Part shown: positions 8,014 to 15,500 of the stretch, piece after piece
Layout: each line of letters starts with the position of its first letter
Position numbering within the stretch: position 1 is the stretch's first letter
Origin: Flavicella sp964230805
GTDB taxonomy: Bacteria > Bacteroidota > Bacteroidia > Flavobacteriales > Flavobacteriaceae
Assembly (NCBI GenBank): GCA_964230805.1
Contig: CAXRIA010000011.1
Location: 1-21,899 of the forward strand
Direction: 5' to 3'
Length of the DNA stretch: 21,899 nt
Notes under the pieces: generated by a model
What the model saw: the letters and a program-made list of their open reading frames with translations, nothing else
What the model was told of the DNA's origin: nothing
Databases searched by the model: none
Made by a program: the position numbers and the translations under genes

Positions 8014-8097
8014 AAATACGTAGTTTTTCTTGCGTATTCTTTTTTTTAAATACGTAGTTTTTTGCACAATTTATTTTTTATTACGTAAAACTACGTA
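8014..8097. promoter_or_regulatory. Cluster of TACGTA(G) boxes over the porin promoter
   Basis: TACGTA occurs at 8017, 8051, 8082 and 8092. Two copies sit in the 15-nt direct repeat AAATACGTAGTTTTT (8014-8028 and 8048-8062). A third, inverted copy (AAAACTACGTAT) spans 8087-8098. Spacings of 34, 31 and 10 bp are near whole helical turns. The last box shares its end with the -7 element, so a protein bound there would block the polymerase. Confidence 0.6.
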
Positions 8098-8103
8098 TAT
8101 TTG
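8096..8103 (+). promoter_or_regulatory. -7 box of the porin promoter
   Basis: TATATTTG at 8096-8103 matches the Bacteroidota -7 box. There is no TTG in the expected -33 position (the sequence there is all T), so the promoter may depend on an activator. Predicted start of transcription is near 8110, giving a leader of about 37 nt. Confidence 0.6.
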
Positions 8104-8146
8104 TTACCATATTAATCAAAACATTATTAATTAAATTATCAGAATT

Positions 8147-9127
8147 ATGAAGAAAGTTATCTTATCTGCAATGTTATTAGCAAGCGCTACTATTTTTGCA
8201 CAAGAATCAAAATTATCTGTTTCTGGAACCGTAGATATGTACGGAACGATCAACACCGTAGATGGTGCAGGTACACCAGGATTATTGATTGCCAACCCAG
8301 AAACTGCAAATGCATTTGGATTGGGATCTATCAACACTGTGTTTGCTTACGAAACTGAGAAAGCAGGGGTTGTTGCTGATTTGGCCTTCGGACCAAAAGC
8401 AGACGATGCTAACTTGGCTGGTGCAATCAACCAATTGTACGCTTACTACAATGTAAATGACAAGACAACCATTACTGCTGGACAATTTAACACGTTCTTA
8501 GGATACGAAGTTATTTCTCCTGCAGCGAATTTCAACTACACCGTTTCTTACTTATTCAACGCGGGACCATTTTCGCATACAGGTATTAAGTTAGACTACG
8601 CTGCTTCTGAAGACTTGTCTTACATGTTAGCAGTTACCAACGGACATGCGATCTCAAGTGCAGACGGAAACGTTTCTGCTGAATTGCAATATGGAGCGCA
8701 AATTGGCTACAAAGGTCAGTACTTAAACTTTATCTATGGTGGAGTTGATGGATCTGGAGTAGAAGACAATTTGTTTATTGACTATACAGGAGGATTTGAT
8801 TTATCAGACTCTTTGTACCTAGGAATCAACGCTGCATACTCTTACTCTGATGAGGCAGACGCTGGATACCAAGGAGCTGCATTGTACATTGAAAATACAT
8901 TCTCAGACACATTCGCTTTAGGATTGCGTCCTGAATTTTTCCAAGCAAACGGATCTTCTGATGCCACTGTGACTGCTTTGACGTTGGCTGCAAGTACAAC
9001 ACTTACAGAAAACTTAAAAGTGATTTCAGAATTCAGAGTAGATTCATCTGACGACGGAGCAATCGAGGCTTTCGCTAACGAAAGTTCAGTATCTGCCGTT
9101 ACCGTTGCCGCAGTGTACTCATTCTAA
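8147..9127 (+). CDS. Outer-membrane porin, OmpL/Bbp2-like, linked to ammonium uptake
   Basis: The 326-residue protein starts with a clear signal peptide (cleavage after IFAQ, residue 19). It continues as short alternating strands rich in Gly, Ala, Tyr and acidic residues and ends in Tyr-Ser-Phe, the typical C-terminal aromatic of an outer-membrane barrel. It resembles the OmpL-like putative beta-barrel porin family. The protein is strongly acidic and has no TonB box or plug domain, so a passive diffusion pore is the likely role. It lies directly before ammonium transporter 1, with a stable hairpin between them. Codon choice looks like that of a highly expressed gene (AAC, GGA, GCT dominate). 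Passage of ammonium or other nitrogen compounds is inference from context. Confidence 0.85.
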   Translation: MKKVILSAMLLASATIFAQESKLSVSGTVDMYGTINTVDGAGTPGLLIANPETANAFGLGSINTVFAYETEKAGVVADLAFGPKADDANLAGAINQLYAYYNVNDKTTITAGQFNTFLGYEVISPAANFNYTVSYLFNAGPFSHTGIKLDYAASEDLSYMLAVTNGHAISSADGNVSAELQYGAQIGYKGQYLNFIYGGVDGSGVEDNLFIDYTGGFDLSDSLYLGINAAYSYSDEADAGYQGAALYIENTFSDTFALGLRPEFFQANGSSDATVTALTLAASTTLTENLKVISEFRVDSSDDGAIEAFANESSVSAVTVAAVYSF

Positions 9128-9144
9128 GAAACAAACAAATAAAA

Positions 9145-9172
9145 TATGGACTGCAGGCGACTGCAGTCCATA
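9145..9172 (+). other. Perfect 12-bp hairpin with GCGA tetraloop
   Basis: TATGGACTGCAG (9145-9156) and CTGCAGTCCATA (9161-9172) pair perfectly around GCGA, a GNRA tetraloop. No T-tract follows, so it is not a standard intrinsic terminator. It stands 17 nt after the porin stop and 35 nt before amt 1. It probably protects the 3' end of the porin message from nucleases or causes partial termination. Confidence 0.75.
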
Positions 9173-9207
9173 ATCTAAAACATGACAACAATTAAAAAAA
9201 TTACAGT

Positions 9208-10497
9208 ATGAATTTTCTAACAATTGCTCAAGATGCAACAACATTAGACTTAGCTGAAGAAATTGCTAAGATTAACGGAGACATGGGAATGCTATGGATG
9301 CTTCTCTCAGGAATATTAGTCTTCTTTATGCAAGCAGGATTTACCTTAGTAGAATCGGGAATGACTCGATCTAAAAATGCGGTAAACATTGCGATGAAAA
9401 ACTTATTGGATATCTGTGTGGGATCTCTATCATTTTGGATCGTAGGATACTCTCTGATGTACGGAGACACATCAAACGGATATTTCTTTTGGAGTGGTTT
9501 GTTCCAAGGAGAAGGAGCAGATTTATTCTTTCAAACTATGTTCGCTGCGACAGCGGCAACCATTGTATCAGGAGCAATCGCTGGTAGAACAAAATACACA
9601 ACTTACATTATCTTTTCTGTAATTATGACAGCGATCATCTACCCTATTTCAGGAGGATGGCAATGGCAAGGTGATGGATGGTTGACAAACCTTGGATTTA
9701 TTGACTTTGCAGGGTCTTCCATTGTACACTCTGTAGGTGGATGGGCTGCACTAGTTGCTGCTTATATGGTAGGACCAAGAATTGGGAAATATGTTAATGG
9801 AAAAGTATGTGCCATTCCAGGACACAATCAAATTTTAGCCACCTTAGGTGTATTTATCTTATGGTTGGGATGGTTCGGATTTAACGGTGGATCTCAATTA
9901 GCTTGGGGTGGTGCTGATGCAATCGGAGCATCCAATGTAGTATTGATCACAAACTTGGCTGCAGCAGCAGGTGGTTTGGGAGCTTTGATTACGACTTGGA
10001 TCTGGTACGGAAAGCCAAACTTGGCACAAACCTTAAACGGAGCTTTGGCCGGATTGGTAAGTATCACTGCAGGTTGTGGTAACATGACTGCTGGAGGTGC
10101 TGTATTGGCTGGATTGATTGGTGGTATCCTTGTGGTATTCTCTATCGAATTCATCGAAAAGAAATTGAAAATTGACGATGCTATTGGAGCAGCTTCTGTA
10201 CACGGTGTTGCCGGTGCATGGGGTACTTTGGTGATCGGTCTATGGGGTGTTGATGGTGACACTGCTATTGGATTGTTCAACGGAGGTGGTTCTGCACAAT
10301 TAGGAGCGCAAGCGATTGGAGTTCTTGCATACGCTGTATGGGCTGTCGTATTGTCATTCGTAGTATTCGGTATCTTAAAAGCTACAATGGGCTTACGTGT
10401 ATCTGAAGAAGTAGAAATCGAAGGATTGGATATTTCTGAACACGGATCTATTGCTTACCCAGGTAAGAGAATGAGAGAAATCGACGAAGACAAATAA
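9208..10497 (+). CDS. amt: Ammonium transporter Amt, copy 1
   Basis: This 429-residue inner-membrane protein has about eleven hydrophobic segments and belongs to the Amt/MEP/Rh family, forming trimeric channels that take up ammonium. The central conduction residues are present: Asp167 in IDFAGSS, the twin histidines His174 (SSIVHSVGGW) and His332 (AASVHGVAGAWGTL), and GWFGFNGGS at 221-229. The C-terminal tail (MGLRVSEEVEIEGLDISEHG) is the part that normally couples to P-II. The N-terminus (residues 1-25) is somewhat longer than in copy 2 and could include periplasmic residues. It is followed by a strong terminator and then the P-II gene, so it may be made at a higher level than the P-II/amt 2 pair. 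Confidence 0.97.
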   Translation: MNFLTIAQDATTLDLAEEIAKINGDMGMLWMLLSGILVFFMQAGFTLVESGMTRSKNAVNIAMKNLLDICVGSLSFWIVGYSLMYGDTSNGYFFWSGLFQGEGADLFFQTMFAATAATIVSGAIAGRTKYTTYIIFSVIMTAIIYPISGGWQWQGDGWLTNLGFIDFAGSSIVHSVGGWAALVAAYMVGPRIGKYVNGKVCAIPGHNQILATLGVFILWLGWFGFNGGSQLAWGGADAIGASNVVLITNLAAAAGGLGALITTWIWYGKPNLAQTLNGALAGLVSITAGCGNMTAGGAVLAGLIGGILVVFSIEFIEKKLKIDDAIGAASVHGVAGAWGTLVIGLWGVDGDTAIGLFNGGGSAQLGAQAIGVLAYAVWAVVLSFVVFGILKATMGLRVSEEVEIEGLDISEHGSIAYPGKRMREIDEDK

Positions 10498-10520
10498 GAT
10501 TTACAATCTATTCTACAACA

Positions 10521-10559
10521 AATCACACAAGAATTTATGTATTCTTGTGTGATTTTTTT
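10521..10559 (+). terminator. Intrinsic terminator after amt 1
   Basis: AATCACACAAGAAT (10521-10534) pairs with ATTCTTGTGTGATT (10541-10554) around a 6-nt loop, followed by a T-run to 10559. Stem and T-tract are strong. It should reduce transcription into the P-II gene; no perfect promoter is visible in the 49 nt before that gene. Confidence 0.85.
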
Positions 10560-10608
10560 GCTGAAATACCATTTCTTTGCAAACATCAAACCATAAAATA
10601 TTTTTATC

Positions 10609-10947
10609 ATGAAAAAAATTGAAGCCATCGTTAGAAAATCAAAGTTTTCTGATGTCAAAAAAGCCTTACATGCAGTCAACGTAAACTTCTTTACTTACTG
10701 GGACGTAACAGGGCAAGGAAACGAAAAACACGGTCATGTGTACAGAGGGGTATCCTACAGTACCAGTGACATTCAAAGACGTCATTTGTCGATTGTAGTA
10801 AACGATGACTTTGAAGAAGTTACCATTCAGGCCATCGTAAAATCAGCAGCAACTGGAGAAATCGGTGACGGAAAAATTTTTGTATCAGACATCAATGACG
10901 CATACAGAATCCGTACCGGAGAACAAGGTGGAGACACGTTAAAATAA
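10609..10947 (+). CDS. glnK: P-II nitrogen regulatory protein
   Basis: The 112-residue P-II protein senses ATP/ADP and 2-oxoglutarate and controls ammonium transporters. Conserved parts: MKKIEAIVR start, T-loop with YRGVSY (45-50), the ATP loop IGDGKIFVSD, and the C-terminal RIRTGE. Tyr50 aligns with the uridylylated Tyr51 of enterobacterial P-II, but the loop is one residue shorter. The residue aligned with Gln39 is Glu39 and the one aligned with Lys58 is Arg57, both positions important for 2-oxoglutarate binding. No uridylyltransferase gene is seen here. It lies 27 bp before amt 2 in the same direction, an operon in which P-II would act on the following transporter. The name glnK rests on the amt linkage; glnB would also fit. 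Confidence 0.93.
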   Translation: MKKIEAIVRKSKFSDVKKALHAVNVNFFTYWDVTGQGNEKHGHVYRGVSYSTSDIQRRHLSIVVNDDFEEVTIQAIVKSAATGEIGDGKIFVSDINDAYRIRTGEQGGDTLK

Positions 10948-10974
10948 AAACAAAAATAAAACATAAAAAAACAC

Positions 10975-12213
10975 ATGGACGCAGGTTTATTTACAGCGAA
11001 TAACGTATGGATGATGCTTTGTACAGCATTGGTATTTTTCATGCACTTAGGTTTCTCTCTTTTGGAGATCGGATTGACAAGACAAAAAAACACAATCAAC
11101 ATTTTATTTAAAAATGTTTTTATTATTTGTGTAGGGTTATTACTCTACTACCTCGGAGGATTCAATTTAATGTATCCTGGATTTGAGGATGGCGATGGTG
11201 GCTATTTGAAATTTGCCGGCTTTGGAATTGGCGCTCCTGAAGGAGGAATGACGCCAGCATATGCGGATGGCGGCTACACTTGGTGGACAGATTTCTTATT
11301 TCAAGGAATGTTTGCTGCAACCGCTGCAACCATTGTTTCTGGGGCCGTGGCTGAAAGAATCAAATTGACTTCTTTCATGGTCTTTACTGTATTGTATGTT
11401 GGATTCATATATCCAATAGTAGGTGCATGGAAATGGGGAGGTGGATTCTTAGATGCGATGGGCTTCTATGACTTTGCTGGTTCTACTTTGGTACACGGCG
11501 TTGGTGGATGGGCTGCTTTGGTAGCCATCTGGTTGCTAGGAGCACGTATCGGAAAATTTGACGAGAATGGAAAACCACGAGTAATTGCAGGTCACAACAT
11601 TCCTCTTGCTACGGCAGGAGTTCTGATCCTTTGGTTAGGATGGTTTGGATTCAACGGAGGATCTGTATTGTCTGCAGATCCAACATTGACTTCACTTACC
11701 TTAGTAACTACTTGTTTGGCTGCCGCTGCAGGTGGTGTGGGTGCTTTTGTATTCTCACAAATCTTATACAAGAATTTTGACTTAACGATGTTCTTAAATG
11801 GAATCTTAGGTGGTTTGGTAGGAATCACTGCTGGCGCCGATCAAATGAGCCCAAATGATGCCGTAGTGATTGGTGTAATTGCAGGTATCATTATTGTATT
11901 AGCTGTTGCTTTGGTTGACAAATTGCGTTTGGATGACCCTGTAGGTGCCGTTGCCGTTCACTTGATTTGCGGTATTTGGGGTACTTTGGCCGTTGGTTTG
12001 TTCGGTGCTATGGCTAGTGTTGATCAATTTTTAACACAACTTACAGGAGTGGCTATTGTAGGCGCTTTTTGTTTAGTAACCGCGTTCATCATCTTGTTTG
12101 TCATCAAACAAACTATGGGATTAAGAGTTTCTGAGAAAGAAGAAATTGAAGGACTAGACGATCACGAACACGGAATGAGCGCTTACGCAGATTACCGCAT
12201 GAATGACCACTAA
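10975..12213 (+). CDS. amt: Ammonium transporter Amt, copy 2
   Basis: This 412-residue paralogue of copy 1 has the same family features: Asp167 in YDFAGST, twin histidines His174 (TLVHGVGGW) and His329 (VAVHLICGIWGTL), the GWFGFNGGS motif, and a P-II-interacting C-terminal tail (MGLRVSEKEEIEGLDDHEHG). The main difference is an insertion in the first third (about residues 66-103, GDGG, GIGAPEGG and nearby), probably an extracytoplasmic loop. Copies 1 and 2 differ at many positions, so they are not a recent duplication and may differ in affinity. The start ATG at 10975 follows the P-II stop by 27 bp. A strong terminator ends the operon. Confidence 0.97.
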   Translation: MDAGLFTANNVWMMLCTALVFFMHLGFSLLEIGLTRQKNTINILFKNVFIICVGLLLYYLGGFNLMYPGFEDGDGGYLKFAGFGIGAPEGGMTPAYADGGYTWWTDFLFQGMFAATAATIVSGAVAERIKLTSFMVFTVLYVGFIYPIVGAWKWGGGFLDAMGFYDFAGSTLVHGVGGWAALVAIWLLGARIGKFDENGKPRVIAGHNIPLATAGVLILWLGWFGFNGGSVLSADPTLTSLTLVTTCLAAAAGGVGAFVFSQILYKNFDLTMFLNGILGGLVGITAGADQMSPNDAVVIGVIAGIIIVLAVALVDKLRLDDPVGAVAVHLICGIWGTLAVGLFGAMASVDQFLTQLTGVAIVGAFCLVTAFIILFVIKQTMGLRVSEKEEIEGLDDHEHGMSAYADYRMNDH

Positions 12214-12260
12214 AAAGAGTCACACACGATACGATATTGTGTGAAAATATAGACTTTACA

Positions 12261-12296
12261 AAAATGGCCTTGTCTGTTGACAAGGCCATTTTTTTT
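12261..12296 (+). terminator. Strong intrinsic terminator after amt 2
   Basis: AAAATGGCCTTGTC (12261-12274) and GACAAGGCCATTTT (12279-12292) form a perfect 14-bp stem with a TGTT loop, followed by a T-run to 12296. It separates the transport operon from gltBD. Confidence 0.93.
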
Positions 12297-12498
12297 CACC
12301 CAACACCCCTATTTTCAAAGAGATATATGAAAAATTCAACAATATACTCGAGCGATTACATTTTTCACAACAAAACAACACATCCCTCAATACAAAATGA
12401 CACAATTTCCTCTTTTGTAATAAATATTTTAAAGATTATCAAATAAATATAGGCATTATTGACATATGTTTATTTTTGATTTATCTCTTGTGTTTCTA

Positions 12499-12530
12499 TT
12501 GGTTTATATAATGACTTTTGCGTAATTTTG
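12499..12530 (+). promoter_or_regulatory. gltB promoter
   Basis: TTG at 12499-12501 and TAATTTTG at 12523-12530 are separated by 21 nt, close to the Bacteroidota consensus. The ATG at 12550 lies 20 nt after the -7 box, so the leader is very short. The TACGTA boxes of the porin promoter are not found here. Confidence 0.6.
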
Positions 12531-12549
12531 CATACTTATTTTCAACATT

Positions 12550-15500
12550 ATGATAGAAAAACAAGGACTTTATTTACCGGAATTTGAGCACGAAAACTGT
12601 GGTGCAGGTTTTATCTGCAACTTGAAAGGAGAAAAAACGAATCAAATCATTCACGATGCCTTAGAGATCTTAGTAAAACTAGAGCACAGAGGTGGGGTAA
12701 GTTCTGATGGAAAAACAGGAGATGGAGCAGGTCTGTTGATCGATATCCCGCATGATTATTTCAACAGAGTATGTGAGTTTGATATCCCAGCGCAAAGAGA
12801 ATATGCTGTCGGAATGGTGTTTTTACCAAAAAACAGCAACCAATACGACTACTGTAAAGAAACTTTTGAAAAGGAGGTGCTTGCACAAGGGTTGACCATT
12901 TTAGGATGGAGAACAGTCCCTGTAGACTCCTCTCAACTCGGTGAAATTGCCTTGGCATCGGAGCCAAATATCGAACAATTATTCATCGGCAAAAGTGAAG
13001 AAACTTCGGAAACTGATTTTAGAGCAAAATTGTATGCCGCTCGTAAAATTACAGAGCATGCGATTTACAATTCTAAGATGTCTGAGAGTTCCTATTTCTA
13101 TGTTCCTAGTTTGTCAAATACCACCTTGATATACAAAGGGATTATCATGCCAGAAGACATTGGTCCGTACTATACGGATTTGATGCAACCTGATTTTTTA
13201 ACACGTTTGGCCTTGGTACACCAACGATTCTCTACCAACACCATGCCTGCATGGGAATTGGCACAGCCTTTCCGTTACATGTGTCAGAATGGAGAAATCA
13301 ACACACTTCGTGGAAACGTAAGTAGAATGCGTGTTCGAGAAGAAATCATGAAAAGTGATGTCTTCGGCCCACAAATAGAAAAATTATTCCCAATCATCTT
13401 GCCAGGAAAGTCAGATTCGGCTTCCATGGATATGGTCGTGGAATTACTAACACATACCGGTCGTTCTTTGCCAGAGGTGATGATGATGATGATACCGGAA
13501 GCATGGGAAAAGCACAAAACCATGTCAGACGACCGAAAGGCATTTTATGAATACAACGGATGTATCATGGAACCTTGGGATGGACCGGCATCAGTACCTT
13601 TTACCGATGGTGATTACATCGGTGCTTTGCTCGATAGAAACGGTCTAAGACCTTCTCGTTACACCGTTACCAAAAGCGGCAAATTGATCATGGCCTCAGA
13701 AATAGGTGTTGTGGAAGTTGCTCCAGAAGACGTGGAAAGTCATGGTAGATTGGAGCCGGGTAAAATGTTCTTGGTAGACATGAACGAAGGTCGCATCATT
13801 AACGACGAGGAAATTAAAAGTAAAATTGTTTCTGAACGTCCGTATAAAAAATGGTTAGACAAAACCAGATTGCACTTAAAAGACATTCCTTACGGAACAG
13901 AAACTCGTGAAGAATCGCTAGATATTGCAACAAGATCTCGCTTGTTCAACTACACCATTGAAGACATACAGGAGGTGATTACCCCAATGGCACAAAACGC
14001 GAAAGAAGCGTTGGGTTCTATGGGGATCGACACGCCATTGGCCGTCCTTTCAGACAGACCGCAATTGATTTCAAACTACTTCAAACAATTGTTTGCCCAA
14101 GTAACCAACCCACCGTTGGATGGTATTCGTGAAGAAATTGTGACCGATATTAGTTTGAACCTTGGAAAAGATCGAAATATTTTCAGTATTACTGAGAGAC
14201 AGTGTAGAAAACTGAGAATTCAAAACCCTGTCCTTTCCAACGCCGATCTCGAAAAAGTCAGAAACATCACGGTAGAAAGTTTCCAAGCAGAAACCATTTC
14301 CATGTTGTATCCGAAAGACAAAGGATTGAACGGTTTGGAGGACGCCTTGGAGGACATCATTGTACAAGTAACCAAAGCGGTAGAAAGAGGAACGAACATC
14401 ATCATTTTGTCGGATAGAGGGGTCAACAAAGATTTCGCACCCATCCCATCATTGTTAGCTTGTTCGTATGTGAACCACCAAATGAACCGTTTGCGCAAGC
14501 GTTCTTATTTTGATATCATCATTGAATCTGCAGAACCGCGTGAGCCGCATCATTTTGCTACCCTCTTCGGATATGGAGCAAGTGCCATCAACCCATACAT
14601 GGTAAATGAAATCATCCGTATGCAAGTAAAAGATGGCTTTATCACAGGAATGGATGAGCAACAAGCTGTTGACAACTTTAACTGTGCTATTGGAAAAGGT
14701 TTGTTAAAAGTGATGAACAAAATTGGAATCTCTACTTTGCACTCATACAGAGGGTCTCAGATTTTTGAGATTGTAGGATTCAATTCTCAATTTGTAGAGA
14801 AATACTTCCCATACACCGCTTCAAGAATTGAAGGGATTGGCTTGTATGAAATTGAAAAAGAAATCACAGAAAGATACAAATACGCGTACCCTGATACCTG
14901 TATCGACAAAAGATTAGGTTTGAATATTGGAGGGGACTATCGTTGGAGACGTAACGGGGAACGACACATGTTCAACCCTACAACCGTAGCCAAATTGCAA
15001 CAAGCTGTTCGTTTGAGCGACCAAGCGAGTTACGATTTGTATGCCAAAACCGTCAACGAACAATCCGAAAATTTAATGACCATTCGAGGCTTGTTTGAAT
15101 TTGACAACTTGGACCCTATTCCATTGGACGAAGTAGAACCATGGACTGAAATCGTAAAACGATTCAAAACAGGGGCTATGTCGTACGGATCTATTTCCAA
15201 AGAAGCACATGAAAACTTAGCGATTGCCATGAACCGTATTGGAGGAAAATCCAATTCTGGTGAGGGAGGTGAAGACAGAAAACGTTTCCAACCAAGCATT
15301 AACGGAGATAGTCGTAACTCGGCCATCAAACAAGTGGCTTCTGGACGTTTTGGAGTAACCTCTCATTATCTGTCAAGCGCCAAAGAAATACAAATCAAAA
15401 TGGCACAAGGAGCCAAACCTGGAGAAGGAGGGCAATTGCCTGGTGAAAAAGTATTGCCATGGATTGCCGCTGCTCGTAACTCCACTCCTTTTGTTGGTTT

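Larger units (their letters stand above)
7512..8146. promoter_or_regulatory. 635-bp divergent acs/porin regulatory region
   Basis: No coding sequence is seen. The region contains, from left to right, the acs promoter (7631-7660, leftward), an inverted repeat (7746-7768), a short AT palindrome centred on TGCA (7915-7928), three phased TTAACA hexamers (7938-7962), a cluster of TACGTA(G) boxes (8017-8097) and the porin -7 box (8096-8103). The repeats are listed separately. Confidence 0.75.

Noticed and set aside
8031..8036. TGCGTA as a fifth TACGTA box
   Set aside because: It has a mismatch in the core and does not share the flanking bases of the other boxes.
9894..10280. 128-codon frame antisense to amt 1
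   Set aside because: It is a Pro/Ala-rich mirror of the conserved transporter codons, with no motif, promoter or ribosome site.
10548..10579. Promoter for the P-II gene using TTTCTTTG at 10572-10579
   Set aside because: The second base is wrong and the nearest TTG elements give spacers of 11 or 24 nt, so the case is too weak to list.
12237..12446. 69-codon frame after amt 2
   Set aside because: It starts at GTG and runs straight through the terminator hairpin at 12261-12296, with no recognisable protein features.
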